Notes under the pieces: generated by a model | Told to the model about the DNA's origin: nothing | Databases searched by the model: none | Seen by the model: the letters and a program-made list of their open reading frames with translations, nothing else | From: Sulfuricurvum sp. IAE1 | GTDB lineage: Bacteria; Campylobacterota; Campylobacteria; Campylobacterales; Sulfurimonadaceae | Direction: 5' to 3' | Length of the DNA: 64,000 nucleotides | Assembly: GCF_004347735.1 (NCBI RefSeq) | Contig: NZ_SLTI01000060.1 | Location: forward strand, 186,001 to 250,000 | In this document: in pieces, positions 24,663 through 33,673 of the stretch | Position numbering within the stretch: position 1 is the first letter of the stretch | Layout of the letters: each line of letters opens with the position of its first letter | Program-made: the position numbers and the translations under genes

Positions 24663-26056
24663 GAGAGGGCCAGTATCCATGGGGTGCCGATCAAAATGAA
24701 AACCCCGAAATTGAGCAGCGTGACACTTCCCCCGTAGAGGTAAATGTCGCGGGCGTTGAGGTAACCGCTGCTGAGGTAGATCGCGTTGCACGACGAACCC
24801 TGCGGGGCGATCGTCGCGTTGAAGTTCGTCGCAAACAGCAGCATCATTGCCATCAGAACCCCCGGGACTCCCGCCGCCACGCCGATCGAGAGAAAAATTC
24901 CGAACAGTGCGAGAAGATGGGCGCTTTGGGAGACGAAAAGATAATGGATCAGCACGTATACCAGAATCAGCAGGACGTAAACACCCCACCATTCCATCCC
25001 TTTGAGATACGCCGTGAAGTATCCGGCTACGGTACTCATAAACCCCTGTTCGGCGAGTTCGGTCGAGAGGCCGAAGAGGATGGCGAACCAGATCAGCGTA
25101 CCGAGGGCTTCCCCCTGGCTCTTAAAATCGTCGATGCCGAAAACGCGGGTCGCCATCAATATGCCGAGCCCTCCGAAGGCGACGGCGGCTTTATCGATCG
25201 GAAAAATTCCCGACAGCGACCACAGCAGAAGCATGACGATGAAAACGGCTCCCGTAATCCATTCGTTCCGACTGAGAGGGCCCATTTTCTGTAAAGCTTC
25301 CAATGCCCCTCGGGGAGCCTCGGGGGTCTCTTTGAGTTCGGGGGGGTAGATTTTGTAAAGAACCCAGGGGATCAACATGAAGGCGACGGCAGTGGGGAGA
25401 AGCGCGTAGAGGAGCCACTGTGCAAACGAAATGTGGATTCCCATTTTGGCGGCGATTTCGACGCCGACGGGATTGACCGCCATGGCGGTGAGCCAGAGCC
25501 CCGAGGAGATCGTCAGTCCTGCCATCGACGTCATCATCAGATAGCTCCCCGCTTTTCGGTGGGTGCCGTCGCCGACCCGTGATCCGCAGTCGTGGGCGAG
25601 ACCGTAGACGATCGGGTATAAAACCCCCGAACGGGCGGTATTACTCGGAAAAGCGGGGGCGATGAGGATATCGGTCGCCACGACGCTGTATCCCAGCCCA
25701 AGGGTGGAACTGCCGAAGCGGCGGACGATGTGCAGTGAGAGCCGTTTCCCCAGTCCCGATTTGTGGACGGCGTGGGAGACCAGAAACGCGGCAACGATAA
25801 GGAGAATGAAACTTTCCGAAAATCCCGCGTAGGCGCGGGAAGGGTCGATTACCCCTCCCAGAACCGCCGTCGCCAGAGCGATCAGCGAAGCGGTCAGAAT
25901 GGGGAGAAGATTAAAGAGGATGGCGCCGATGGCGGTGATGAAGATGACGAAAAGCCCCCACGCGTTTTGGGAAATTCCCGGCGGGGGGGTGAGGGTGTAC
26001 GCGACCCCCGCGACCCCCACAAGGACGGCGATCATCAGATACCGGTTGGCAGCCAT
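24659..26056 (-). CDS. DASS-family sodium/anion symporter (CitT/SLC13-like)
   Basis: 465 residues, 11-12 transmembrane helices. The two Ser-Asn-Thr-like motifs that bind Na+ and carboxylate in this family appear as FPSNTARSG in the first half and FNATIAPQGSS in the second. Such transporters import dicarboxylates, tricarboxylates or sulfate; which one cannot be told. It is transcribed away from grpE and leads into the AsmA-like gene with a 4-bp overlap. Confidence 0.88.
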   Translation of the reverse strand: MAANRYLMIAVLVGVAGVAYTLTPPPGISQNAWGLFVIFITAIGAILFNLLPILTASLIALATAVLGGVIDPSRAYAGFSESFILLIVAAFLVSHAVHKSGLGKRLSLHIVRRFGSSTLGLGYSVVATDILIAPAFPSNTARSGVLYPIVYGLAHDCGSRVGDGTHRKAGSYLMMTSMAGLTISSGLWLTAMAVNPVGVEIAAKMGIHISFAQWLLYALLPTAVAFMLIPWVLYKIYPPELKETPEAPRGALEALQKMGPLSRNEWITGAVFIVMLLLWSLSGIFPIDKAAVAFGGLGILMATRVFGIDDFKSQGEALGTLIWFAILFGLSTELAEQGFMSTVAGYFTAYLKGMEWWGVYVLLILVYVLIHYLFVSQSAHLLALFGIFLSIGVAAGVPGVLMAMMLLFATNFNATIAPQGSSCNAIYLSSGYLNARDIYLYGGSVTLLNFGVFILIGTPWILALS

Positions 26057-26155
26057 GGCGACTCTCTTTTTGAGAGCTATTATACCATGTCCCGTCCAGT
26101 GACATACTTGATAGCGATAGACTAAAGTTTATTGCATGAAAAAATTAATGATACT

Positions 26156-26186
26156 CTTGACAATGGTTGACTCAATGCATTATAAT
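26156..26186 (+). promoter_or_regulatory. grpE-dnaK promoter with HAIR-like HspR operator
   Basis: A -35 TTGACA (26157-26162) and a -10 TATAAT (26181-26186) with 18 bp between. Overlapping the -35 is CTTGACA-N7-ACTCAAT (26156-26176), 11 of 14 positions of the HAIR operator CTTGAGT-N7-ACTCAAG bound by HspR, the heat-shock repressor of Helicobacter and Campylobacter. No CIRCE element is seen. Confidence 0.6.
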
Positions 26187-26221
26187 ATCGCCGGATTTCA
26201 ACAAAGGAGTCTTTTGAGATC

Positions 26222-26761
26222 ATGTCAACCGAAACCAAAGAAGAGACCCTGAGCGAAGAACAACGCAACCCGACTGAGGGTGCTGAAAACGTCGTCGAGG
26301 GCTCAAACGAACTGGAAACTTTACAGGCGGAACTTGCTGCATTGAAAGATACGTATGCGAGAGTTCATGCGGATTTTGATAATATTAAGAAACGGCTCGA
26401 GCGTGAGAAATATCAGGCGCTTGAATACGCGAATGAAAAATTTGCCAAAGATTTGATCCCGGTGGTCGATTCACTGGGAATGGCGATCGGTGCGGCAGAG
26501 ATCGAAGCCGAACCTGCGGTGTTGCTCGAAAAGCTCAAAGAGGGTGTCGAACTGACGATGAAACAGCTTCTGGGCGTTCTAGAAAAACACGGCGTTACTC
26601 CGGTGGATGAATCCGAGCCGTTCGATCCGAACGTCCACAACGCGGTTCAGCGTGTGGACAGCCCGGATCACGAAAGCGGTGCGATTGTGAATACCTTCCA
26701 AAAAGGGTATCGCTACAAAGAACGGACATTGCGCGATGCGATGGTCGTTATTGCCAACTAA
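26222..26761 (+). CDS. grpE: Nucleotide exchange factor GrpE
   Basis: GrpE releases ADP from DnaK and acts as a thermosensor. 179 residues: acidic disordered N-terminus (~1-35), long coiled coil (~36-95, LQAELAALKDTYARVHADF), four-helix bundle, and the C-terminal beta domain with HNAVQRVDSP and VVNTFQKGY-like elements. AAAGGAG lies upstream. In most Campylobacterota hrcA precedes grpE; here the upstream neighbour is a divergent transporter and hrcA is missing from the operon. Confidence 0.97.
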   Translation: MSTETKEETLSEEQRNPTEGAENVVEGSNELETLQAELAALKDTYARVHADFDNIKKRLEREKYQALEYANEKFAKDLIPVVDSLGMAIGAAEIEAEPAVLLEKLKEGVELTMKQLLGVLEKHGVTPVDESEPFDPNVHNAVQRVDSPDHESGAIVNTFQKGYRYKERTLRDAMVVIAN

Positions 26762-26792
26762 ACCTAAGAATTTACGATAAAAGGAAAACACC

Positions 26793-28670
26793 ATGTCTAA
26801 AGTAATCGGTATCGACCTTGGAACCACCAACTCATGTGTTGCTGTCTACGAAGGCGGCGAAGCGAAAATCATCCCGAATAAAGAGGGTAAAAATACGACT
26901 CCTTCAGTCGTTGCGTTTACCGATAAGGGAGAAATCCTCGTCGGTGACCCCGCAAAACGTCAGGCGATCACGAACCCGGACAAAACGATCTATTCGGTCA
27001 AACGGATCATGGGTCTGATGATGAACGAAGAAAAAGCGAAAGAAGCGCACGACAAAGTTACCTATAAAATCGTCGACAAAAACGGTATGGCGGCGGTCGA
27101 CGTCGCGGGTAAAGTCTACACGCCTCAGGAAATCTCTGCGAAAATTCTTTCAAAATTGAAAGCGGATGCGGAGAGCTATCTTGGTCAGACCGTCACCGAC
27201 GCGGTCATCACCGTCCCGGCGTACTTCAACGATGCACAGCGCAAAGCGACCAAAGAGGCCGGAACCATCGCGGGTCTGAATGTTCTTCGGATCATCAACG
27301 AGCCCACAGCGTCGGCACTGGCGTACGGTCTTGATTCCAAAGGGGATGAGAAAGTTCTCGTCTACGATCTGGGGGGCGGAACGTTCGACGTTACGGTCCT
27401 TGAAATCAGCGAGGGGACGTTCGAAGTTCTCTCTACCGACGGTAACGCGTTCCTCGGCGGTGACGACTTCGACAACAAGATCGTCGATTTCCTGGCCGCT
27501 GAGTTCAAAAGCGACCACGGCATCGATCTAAAAGCGGATAAAATGGCCCTCCAGCGTCTGAAAGACGCGGCTGAAAACGCGAAAAAAGAGCTCTCTTCGG
27601 CCGAAGAGACCGAGATCAACCTCCCCTTCATCACGGCGGATGCGACAGGGCCGAAACACCTTGTCATCAAACTGACCCGTGCAAAATTCGAGGGGATGAT
27701 CGATGATCTGATCAAAGAGACGATCAGCCATATCAAAACGGCGATGAAAGAGGCAGGTCTTGGTAAAAACGAGATCAACGAAATCATCATGGTCGGTGGT
27801 TCTACCCGCGTTCCGTTGGCGCAGAAAATGGTCTCCGACGAGTTCGGCGGCAAAACCCTCAACAAAGGGGTTAACCCCGATGAGGTCGTCGCTGCCGGTG
27901 CCGCGATCCAGGGCGGGGTTCTGCGCGGTGACGTCAAAGACGTTCTCCTCCTCGACGTTACTCCCCTCTCACTGGGGATCGAAACGCTCGGCGGCGTAGC
28001 GACGAAAATCATCGAAAAAGGGACCACCATCCCGGTCAAAAAATCGCAGGTTTTCTCCACGGCTGAGGACAACCAGCCGGCGGTCAGCATCAACGTCGTA
28101 CAGGGTGAGCGCGAGTTCGCACGCGACAACAAAGCGTTGGGACTGTTCGAACTTACCGGTATCCCTGCCGCACCGCGCGGCGTGCCGCAGATCGAGGTAA
28201 CGTTCGACATCGACGCCAACGGTATCCTGACCGTATCCGCGATGGACAAAGGGACCGGAAAAGTGCAGGAGATCAAAATCACGGGTTCATCAGGACTCAG
28301 CGAAGAAGAGATCAACAAAATGGTCCAGGATGCCGAGAAACACAAGGCCGAAGACGCTGCCCGCAAAGAGGTGGTCGATCTGCGCAACCAGGCCGACGCG
28401 TTGGCGAGCCAGACCGAAAAATCGCTTAAAGAGATGGAAGACAAAATCGACGCGAGCGAAAAAGCTTCTATCGAAAGCGCTCTAGAAGAGCTCAAAACGG
28501 TCCTTAAAAATACCGATGCGACCAAAGAAGAGATCGAAGCGGCCACGAAAAAACTGGCCGATGCGAGCCACAAAATGGCTGAGCAGATGTATAAACAGCA
28601 AGAAGGCGGCGAAGCCGCCGCTTCGAGCGCGAAAAAAGACGACGACGTCATCGACGCCGAAATCGAATAA
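26793..28670 (+). CDS. dnaK: Chaperone DnaK (Hsp70)
   Basis: 625 residues: actin-like ATPase (1-~385) with [10 protein letters not shown], a DLGGGTFDV phosphate loop and [11 protein letters not shown]; interdomain linker [14 protein letters not shown]; substrate-binding beta domain and helical lid; and the conserved end DDVIDAEIE. It folds and refolds proteins with DnaJ and GrpE. AAAAGGAAAA precedes ATG, 31 bp after grpE. A hairpin terminator follows at 28683-28702. dnaJ is not in the window. Confidence 0.99.
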   Translation: MSKVIGIDLGTTNSCVAVYEGGEAKIIPNKEGKNTTPSVVAFTDKGEILVGDPAKRQAITNPDKTIYSVKRIMGLMMNEEKAKEAHDKVTYKIVDKNGMAAVDVAGKVYTPQEISAKILSKLKADAESYLGQTVTDAVITVPAYFNDAQRKATKEAGTIAGLNVLRIINEPTASALAYGLDSKGDEKVLVYDLGGGTFDVTVLEISEGTFEVLSTDGNAFLGGDDFDNKIVDFLAAEFKSDHGIDLKADKMALQRLKDAAENAKKELSSAEETEINLPFITADATGPKHLVIKLTRAKFEGMIDDLIKETISHIKTAMKEAGLGKNEINEIIMVGGSTRVPLAQKMVSDEFGGKTLNKGVNPDEVVAAGAAIQGGVLRGDVKDVLLLDVTPLSLGIETLGGVATKIIEKGTTIPVKKSQVFSTAEDNQPAVSINVVQGEREFARDNKALGLFELTGIPAAPRGVPQIEVTFDIDANGILTVSAMDKGTGKVQEIKITGSSGLSEEEINKMVQDAEKHKAEDAARKEVVDLRNQADALASQTEKSLKEMEDKIDASEKASIESALEELKTVLKNTDATKEEIEAATKKLADASHKMAEQMYKQQEGGEAAASSAKKDDDVIDAEIE

Positions 28671-28682
28671 TTTCTCCCCTTC

Positions 28683-28702
28683 TTTCCCGCTTCGGCGGGA
28701 AA
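28683..28702 (+). terminator. Terminator of grpE-dnaK
   Basis: 8-bp stem TTTCCCGC/GCGGGAAA with a TTCG tetraloop, then a T-rich tail (TCCTTTCTC). Rho-independent type. Confidence 0.8.
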
Positions 28703-28729
28703 TCCTTTCTCATTCCTCCCCTTCCTTGT

Positions 28730-28735
28730 TATAAT
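28730..28735 (+). promoter_or_regulatory. -10 element of proA
   Basis: TATAAT, 26 nt before the proA ATG at 28762. Confidence 0.55.
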
Positions 28736-28761
28736 TACCCCATATTATTTGGGAAATTCAA

Positions 28762-29994
28762 ATGGAACAGTTTTTAGAAAAAGCCAAAAATGCCAGCCGT
28801 ATCCTCTCAACGATGAGCGGGAGCGAACGCAACCGGATATTACGCGAAATGGCCGAAGCGCTCCGCTCCAATACGATGAACATCATCGAGGCAAACGCGA
28901 TCGACATGCGCAATGCCCAAGAATCTGGACTGGCCGATTCGATGAAAGAGCGACTGATGCTCGATGAAAAACGGATCGAAGCGATGGCCGTCGCGATCGA
29001 GGAGATCGCGGCGCTCAAAGACCCCGTGGGCCGCGTGATGGAAGGGTGGGTCACCGAAGCGGGGCTGAAAATCGAAAAAGTTTCGATCCCCATCGGTGTC
29101 GTCGGCATCATTTATGAATCGCGCCCCAATGTCACGTCCGATACCGCGGCGCTCTGTTTTAAAAGCGCCAACGGCTGCGTTCTCAAAGGGGGTAAAGAGG
29201 CCGAAGCATCCAACGGTGCGATCGCACAGGCGCTGCAGGGGGTATTGCTGCGCAACAGCCTCCCCGCCGAGTTGGTCGCCCTTCTTCCCGATTCGTCGCG
29301 CGAAGGGGTGGCGAAGCTGATCCGGATGGACAAATACGTCGATCTGATCGTGCCGCGCGGCGGCGAAGGACTGATCCGTTACGTGAGCGAAAACGCCACC
29401 GTCCCCGTGGTCAAACATGACAAGGGGCTGTGCCATACCTATATCGATCGCGACGCGAACGTGGAGAATGCCCTCGCGATTGCCCTAAATGCCAAAGTAC
29501 AGCGCCCCGGAGTGTGCAATTCGATGGAGACGCTGCTGGTGGACCGTTCCATTGCCCCCAACGTACTGCCGCTGTTCAAAGAGGCATTTGAACGTGCCCA
29601 TACCCGCCTCAAAGGGTGCGACCAGACCCGCGAATGGATCGAGGTGGAAAAAGCGAACGAAGAGGACTTTGATACCGAATATCTGGCCAATATCCTCAAT
29701 ATCCGCGTCGTAGACGGGGTAGAGGGGGCAATCAGCCACATCGTCCGTTTCGGCTCGGGCCATTCCGAAGCGATCATCACCGAAAACATTACGACCGCCG
29801 AACGGTTCCTCGATGCGGTCGACGCCGCGGCCGTGTACGTCAACGCCTCTACCCGTTTTACCGACGGCGGGGCTTTCGGATTCGGTGCCGAAGTGGGGAT
29901 CAGTACGAACAAACTCCATGCCAGAGGGCCGATGGGAGTTGAAGGACTGACGACGTATAAATACAAGATCTACGGCAAGGGGCAAACCCGTTGA
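28762..29994 (+). CDS. proA: Gamma-glutamyl phosphate reductase
   Basis: ProA reduces gamma-glutamyl phosphate to glutamate semialdehyde for proline synthesis, with NADPH. 410 residues of the aldehyde-dehydrogenase fold: IGVVGIIYESRPNVT, LKGGKEA near the cofactor, the catalytic cysteine in RPGVCNSMET, and GGAFGFGAEVGIST at the end. Length is typical. The stop overlaps the TTG start of the ABC ATPase by 4 bp. proB is not nearby in the window. Confidence 0.96.
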   Translation: MEQFLEKAKNASRILSTMSGSERNRILREMAEALRSNTMNIIEANAIDMRNAQESGLADSMKERLMLDEKRIEAMAVAIEEIAALKDPVGRVMEGWVTEAGLKIEKVSIPIGVVGIIYESRPNVTSDTAALCFKSANGCVLKGGKEAEASNGAIAQALQGVLLRNSLPAELVALLPDSSREGVAKLIRMDKYVDLIVPRGGEGLIRYVSENATVPVVKHDKGLCHTYIDRDANVENALAIALNAKVQRPGVCNSMETLLVDRSIAPNVLPLFKEAFERAHTRLKGCDQTREWIEVEKANEEDFDTEYLANILNIRVVDGVEGAISHIVRFGSGHSEAIITENITTAERFLDAVDAAAVYVNASTRFTDGGAFGFGAEVGISTNKLHARGPMGVEGLTTYKYKIYGKGQTR

Positions 29995-30590
29995 AAAATG
30001 TATTAGATATCCAAAATATATCTTTTGGATATTCAAAAAATACACTTCTATTTGAAAATTTCTCGTTGTCCCTGAAAGCGGGAGAAATCAAGGCAATCGT
30101 CGGTCCCAGCGGGATCGGAAAATCGACGTTGTTTTCGCTGATTCTGGGGGAATTGAAACCTTTTTCGGGGAGCATACGCTCCGCATCCCTCTCGCAGGTC
30201 TTTCAAGACCCCTACAGCTCGTTTCATCCCACCTACACGATACGCGCACAGATAGCCGAAGTGGCTTCGATGAAAGGGATCGAAACGTTGATGGAAAAAA
30301 TGGGACTTACCCCGAGTCATCTCGATTCTCTGCCGCACCGCCTCTCGGGGGGGCAGCTTCAGCGGTGCTCTATATTGCGTTCGTTGCTGATGAATCCGGG
30401 ATTGCTGCTGCTGGATGAGCCCACATCGGCCCTGGACAACCTCAACCAGGTTGACATCATGAAGCTGATCGTGGAAAATCTGGGGGAGAGGGGAGTATTG
30501 CTGATCACGCACGATGCCGATCTGGCCCGGTGGTGTGCTGATGAGATCGTAGTACTAGGAGAACCAGCTACGAACGAGGTAATAGCCTGA
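29991..30590 (+). CDS. Orphan ABC transporter ATPase (Opp/Dpp/Nik-like)
   Basis: 199 residues: Walker A GPSGIGKST, Q-loop in QVFQDPYSSFHP (the form typical of oligopeptide and nickel ATPases such as DppF/NikE), signature LSGGQLQRC, Walker B LLLLDEPTS and switch histidine in ITHDAD. It is shorter than the usual 260-320 residues and lacks the C-terminal oligopeptide-binding extension. There is no permease or binding-protein gene nearby. TTG start overlaps the proA stop. The start is more AT-rich than its neighbours, with a perfect inverted repeat, which hints at acquisition. Confidence 0.85.
   Translation: MKNVLDIQNISFGYSKNTLLFENFSLSLKAGEIKAIVGPSGIGKSTLFSLILGELKPFSGSIRSASLSQVFQDPYSSFHPTYTIRAQIAEVASMKGIETLMEKMGLTPSHLDSLPHRLSGGQLQRCSILRSLLMNPGLLLLDEPTSALDNLNQVDIMKLIVENLGERGVLLITHDADLARWCADEIVVLGEPATNEVIA
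30007..30032 (+). repeat. Perfect inverted repeat at the 5' end of the ABC ATPase gene
   Basis: ATATCCAAAA (30007-30016) and TTTTGGATAT (30023-30032) with a 6-nt loop, inside the coding sequence 16 nt after the start codon. It could form an mRNA hairpin over the start region or be a protein-binding site. Confidence 0.5.
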
Positions 30591-30941
30591 CGCGGCCATC
30601 AGGACCGTTCCGAACGTGTTGAGTGCCATGTTGGCCGCCGCGAGGAGGAGATGGCCGCCGCTGAGGAGGAAAAAGGTTTCGATCGCAAAGGTCGAATAGG
30701 TGGTCAACCCGCCGAGAAATCCCGTCGTCAGAAACGATTTCATCTGTACGCTAAAGAGGGTCGTGTAGCTGAAATAGGCGAACAGTATCCCGATAACGAA
30801 GCTCCCGAGCAGATTGACCGACAGCGTCCCGAAAGGGAGGGTATGGGGGAAGTGGTGGTTGGCGACACCATTGAGATAGGCACGCAGAACCGCGCCGATA
30901 AAAGCGCCGCTACCGATAGCGAGGATGGTTTGAAAGCTCAT
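30555..30941 (-). CDS. crcB: Fluoride exporter CrcB/FluC
   Basis: 128 residues with four transmembrane helices. Family motifs: GAFIGAVLRAYL, GTLSVNLLGSFVIG, and the phenylalanine-box region GFLGGLTTYSTFAIE. Fluc channels work as antiparallel dimers and remove F- from the cytoplasm. ATG at 30941 is chosen because the longer upstream frame lies inside plsC with no homology. It overlaps the end of plsC by 32 bp and runs tail-to-tail into the ABC ATPase by 36 bp. No fluoride riboswitch is visible. Confidence 0.92.
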   Translation of the reverse strand: MSFQTILAIGSGAFIGAVLRAYLNGVANHHFPHTLPFGTLSVNLLGSFVIGILFAYFSYTTLFSVQMKSFLTTGFLGGLTTYSTFAIETFFLLSGGHLLLAAANMALNTFGTVLMAASGYYLVRSWFS

Positions 30942-31611
30942 CGTCGTAGACCTTTTGCATTTGTTCGCGGAGCCGGTCGAGCCACTGGGGATCTTCTTTG
31001 TCGGCCACGAACGAATCCATGTAGATCGCGGTGACGCTGCCGGGGCGGAAGTCTTTGCGCTTGTTGCTGAAATGCCAGGCGGTCGCAATCAGAACGACGG
31101 GCTGGACTTTAAGGGCGTATTTATCGGCCACGATTTTCGCCCCCGCTTTGAACGGCTTCATTTTTCCCGTTTCGGTGCGCGTTCCTTCGGGAAAGATGGT
31201 GATCACCCGTCCGTGATCGAGGCGGTCTTTACACTCTTTGATCAGTTTGACCAGCGCGGTTTTACTTTCGCGTTCCAGTGCGATGTCTTTGGGGAGCTTC
31301 ACGACCAGTCCGAAAAACGGGACGTCAAACAGCTCTTTTTTGGCAACCCACGCAAGGTCTTTGGAGGTGATCGTTTCCATGATTCCGATGTCGATGTCGC
31401 TTTGGTGATTGAGTAAAAACATCTGGGCATCCGGATCGGGCACCCCTTTGACACGTACGGGAATAAAGACGAGCAGACGGATAAACCATGCGCTTATTTT
31501 CTGCGCGTAGGGATTGGGGACGAAGTGGAAGATGGCGATCATCAGCGTCATCCCGGTGAAGATGACGATGAGGGCGTAAAGCCATCTAATTCGAGCAAAG
31601 ATCGCGTTCAT
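30910..31611 (-). CDS. plsC: 1-acyl-sn-glycerol-3-phosphate acyltransferase
   Basis: PlsC acylates lysophosphatidate to phosphatidate at the inner membrane. 233 residues: N-terminal membrane helices (about 10-50), acyltransferase motif I NHQSDID with the catalytic H-x4-D, a VKLPKD-type region, and motif III FPEGTRTETGKM. Start ATG at 31611 overlaps the preceding SH3 gene by 26 bp. The gene is in the minus-strand run ctpA-purC-purS-purQ-SH3 protein-plsC-crcB. Confidence 0.92.
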   Translation of the reverse strand: MNAIFARIRWLYALIVIFTGMTLMIAIFHFVPNPYAQKISAWFIRLLVFIPVRVKGVPDPDAQMFLLNHQSDIDIGIMETITSKDLAWVAKKELFDVPFFGLVVKLPKDIALERESKTALVKLIKECKDRLDHGRVITIFPEGTRTETGKMKPFKAGAKIVADKYALKVQPVVLIATAWHFSNKRKDFRPGSVTAIYMDSFVADKEDPQWLDRLREQMQKVYDDELSNHPRYR

Positions 31612-32746
31612 GGACCCAGCCGATGTGATCGTTCGGCAAATGCACTTTGGTGAATTCCCCTACCGTTTTTTCCGCTTCGAAATGTTCTTCTTGCATCGTC
31701 ATTTCAAAAATGGTGCCGTGTTTGATCGGCAGCAGGTAAATCGGAGCCCCTTTTTTCACGCAGACGTCGGGATTTGGGAGGAGGACGTAGATGACGTAAA
31801 ACATCGGCAGCGCGGAGAGATAGAGGTACCATTTCTGCCGTCTCCAGTAAAACAGGGCAAACAAGATTGCGACGGTAATGACCGAGGCGGTAACTTTGAG
31901 CTCGGTGTGGCGCGCGTCGGTCGGTGAAAGATCGCTTTGGGTTGAGACCGTATCGTCATCGACGATAATGGGGATCACGAGTGATTCGTAGCGCTGTTTG
32001 GAGAGGTTGAAATAGGAAAAATTCAGCGTCTCCTCGGTGTTTGGGATGATGGCGTAGAACGTCATCTGCGATTCGCCGACGTTTGAAATTTTTGACTCGA
32101 AGCCCTGTTTGATGGCATTGGGGAGGCGGAAGCTTCCGATATCGCACCGCTGGGCTTTCGCCGTAAAGATGACGACGTTGCTGTCATTGTTATACGGCGT
32201 CGTTTTGTAGTTGACGATTTCAAAACGCTCCGCAAGAACGTTCGCAAACGACGAAGGGGGAGTGAGCGAAGAGGCGCTGAGGGTCGAACCGCTTAACGTC
32301 GGCGACACCGCTCCCGTCGAGGTCACGGTGGCGGTAATGTCGGGAAGACGGACCGATCCGGACTGAACGAGGAAATAAAACGTGTCGTACACCCCGTCCT
32401 CCTTGACTTTTCGGCGGGGTGTATCGCTGAAGATGCGAAGCCCTTCTTCATTCTGGATCGTATACTCGATATTACCCGAGGCGATATCGACGGGAGTAAG
32501 TTTGACGGTTACGGAGATGATTTCACCGATGTACGCACGGGAGGGAAGGTCGGTGAACTGGACACTTAGGGCGGTATTGACGCCGTCAAAGAGGGCATTG
32601 ATGTCTCCGCCCGCATCGGGGGCCGAGGCCCCTTCTTCGGCAACGGCATTTTCCTGAGCGGCGGCAGGATCGTTCAAAACGGAGGGTTCGGCGAATGCGA
32701 ACTGTACGGCGGCCGTAATCAGAAGAAGGAAAGCTAGCGTTTTCAA
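31586..32746 (-). CDS. BatD-like periplasmic protein with C-terminal SH3-type domain
   Basis: 386 residues: signal peptide (LLITAAVQFAFA, 1-19); an Ig-like segment (about 60-150) with FTDLPSRAYIGEIISVTVKL, resembling the repeated units of BatD; two transmembrane helices (about 275-320); and a C-terminal beta domain (PIYLLP...GWVHERDLC) like bacterial SH3. Function unknown; BatD proteins go with MoxR/vWA systems, and a full Bat operon lies 20 kb away. It overlaps purQ by 4 bp (ATGA) and plsC by 26 bp. Confidence 0.6.
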   Translation of the reverse strand: MKTLAFLLLITAAVQFAFAEPSVLNDPAAAQENAVAEEGASAPDAGGDINALFDGVNTALSVQFTDLPSRAYIGEIISVTVKLTPVDIASGNIEYTIQNEEGLRIFSDTPRRKVKEDGVYDTFYFLVQSGSVRLPDITATVTSTGAVSPTLSGSTLSASSLTPPSSFANVLAERFEIVNYKTTPYNNDSNVVIFTAKAQRCDIGSFRLPNAIKQGFESKISNVGESQMTFYAIIPNTEETLNFSYFNLSKQRYESLVIPIIVDDDTVSTQSDLSPTDARHTELKVTASVITVAILFALFYWRRQKWYLYLSALPMFYVIYVLLPNPDVCVKKGAPIYLLPIKHGTIFEMTMQEEHFEAEKTVGEFTKVHLPNDHIGWVHERDLCSN

Positions 32747-33417
32747 GCGTTCAAAAACCCTTCAAGCATCGCTTTGCCGTCGCCTGATCCCAGCAGCGCT
32801 TCCATTGCCCGCTCGGGGTGAGGCATGAGGCCGAAGACGTTTTTGGCCTTGTTGCAGACGCCGGCGATCGAGTCGACTGAACCGTTTGGGTTGTCGATGT
32901 TGCCTTGCGCGTCGGTGTATTTGAGCAATACCTGATCGTTGGCGTAGAGCTCTTTAAGCCCGGCTTCATCGATGTAATAATTTCCGTCGTGGTGGGCGAT
33001 GGGGATGTTGACCACATCGCCCGGATTGCAGCGGCGAAGGAAAGTGTTGGCGTTGCTGATCACCTTGAGATGGTGGTGGCGCGAAATAAAATGGAGCCCT
33101 TCGTTGCGTTTAAGGGCACCCGGAAGAAGTCCCGTTTCGGTCAATACCTGGAATCCGTTACAGATTCCGAGTACTTTTCCGCCGTTGTCCGCATAGCGTT
33201 TGAGCGCTTTCATGATCGGCGACATTTTGGCGATGGCGCCGCTGCGGAGGTAATCGCCGTAACTGAATCCTCCCGCGACCACGACCAGTTCGGTCCCTTC
33301 CGGGATCGTTTCGTCTTTATGCCATAAAATCTGCGTTTCGCATCCCAGCGCGTTGAAAGCGTACTGCGTGTCGTATTCGCAGTTGGTTCCCGGGAATTGG
33401 ATGATGCCTACTTTCAT
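32743..33417 (-). CDS. purQ: Phosphoribosylformylglycinamidine synthase subunit PurQ
   Basis: The glutaminase subunit that supplies ammonia for FGAM synthesis in purine biosynthesis. 224 residues: class I glutamine amidotransferase with the nucleophile in GICNGFQ, VAGGFSYGDY, and the catalytic His/Glu pair at MPHPERA near the end. It works with PurS (next gene, overlapping by 4 bp) and PurL, which is not in the window. Start ATG at 33417 (MKVGIIQFPGTNCEYD) is the canonical N-terminus. Confidence 0.97.
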   Translation of the reverse strand: MKVGIIQFPGTNCEYDTQYAFNALGCETQILWHKDETIPEGTELVVVAGGFSYGDYLRSGAIAKMSPIMKALKRYADNGGKVLGICNGFQVLTETGLLPGALKRNEGLHFISRHHHLKVISNANTFLRRCNPGDVVNIPIAHHDGNYYIDEAGLKELYANDQVLLKYTDAQGNIDNPNGSVDSIAGVCNKAKNVFGLMPHPERAMEALLGSGDGKAMLEGFLNA

Positions 33418-33656
33418 GCTTGGATCTCGATCTCGTAGTCTTCGATTACGGTGTTAGCGAGAAGCTCTTCACACATGTGGGCGACTTTTTCCTTGGCGGC
33501 GGCCGCGTCGCTCTCGTTCATCTCGATCACGATCTGTTTGCCGACGCGAACGTCCCGAACGCTTTCAAAACCGTGGTGGGAAAGGGCGTGCTGTACCGCT
33601 TTGCCCTGAGAGTCGAGGACTCCGTTTTTCAAAAATACGTTAACGATTGCTTTCAT
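33414..33656 (-). CDS. purS: Phosphoribosylformylglycinamidine synthase subunit PurS
   Basis: An 80-residue subunit bridging PurQ and PurL in the three-part FGAM synthase of Gram-positive, archaeal and campylobacterotal type. Motifs: VFLKNGVLDSQGKAVQ and the KQIVIEM strand. It overlaps purQ by 4 bp, the arrangement expected for a fixed subunit ratio. 17 bp separate it from purC upstream. Confidence 0.96.
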   Translation of the reverse strand: MKAIVNVFLKNGVLDSQGKAVQHALSHHGFESVRDVRVGKQIVIEMNESDAAAAKEKVAHMCEELLANTVIEDYEIEIQA

Positions 33657-33673
33657 GCTGTTCCTTCTAAAAT

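Noticed and set aside
23415-24992. Long frame of 525 codons for the AsmA-like gene
   Set aside because: The extra N-terminal 110 residues lie inside the DASS transporter gene in another frame and look non-natural; ATGA overlap at 24659-24662 marks the true start.
30942-31088. Fluoride riboswitch or longer CrcB start
   Set aside because: The sequence is plsC coding and shows no pseudoknot-like pattern; the longer frame has no transporter sequence.
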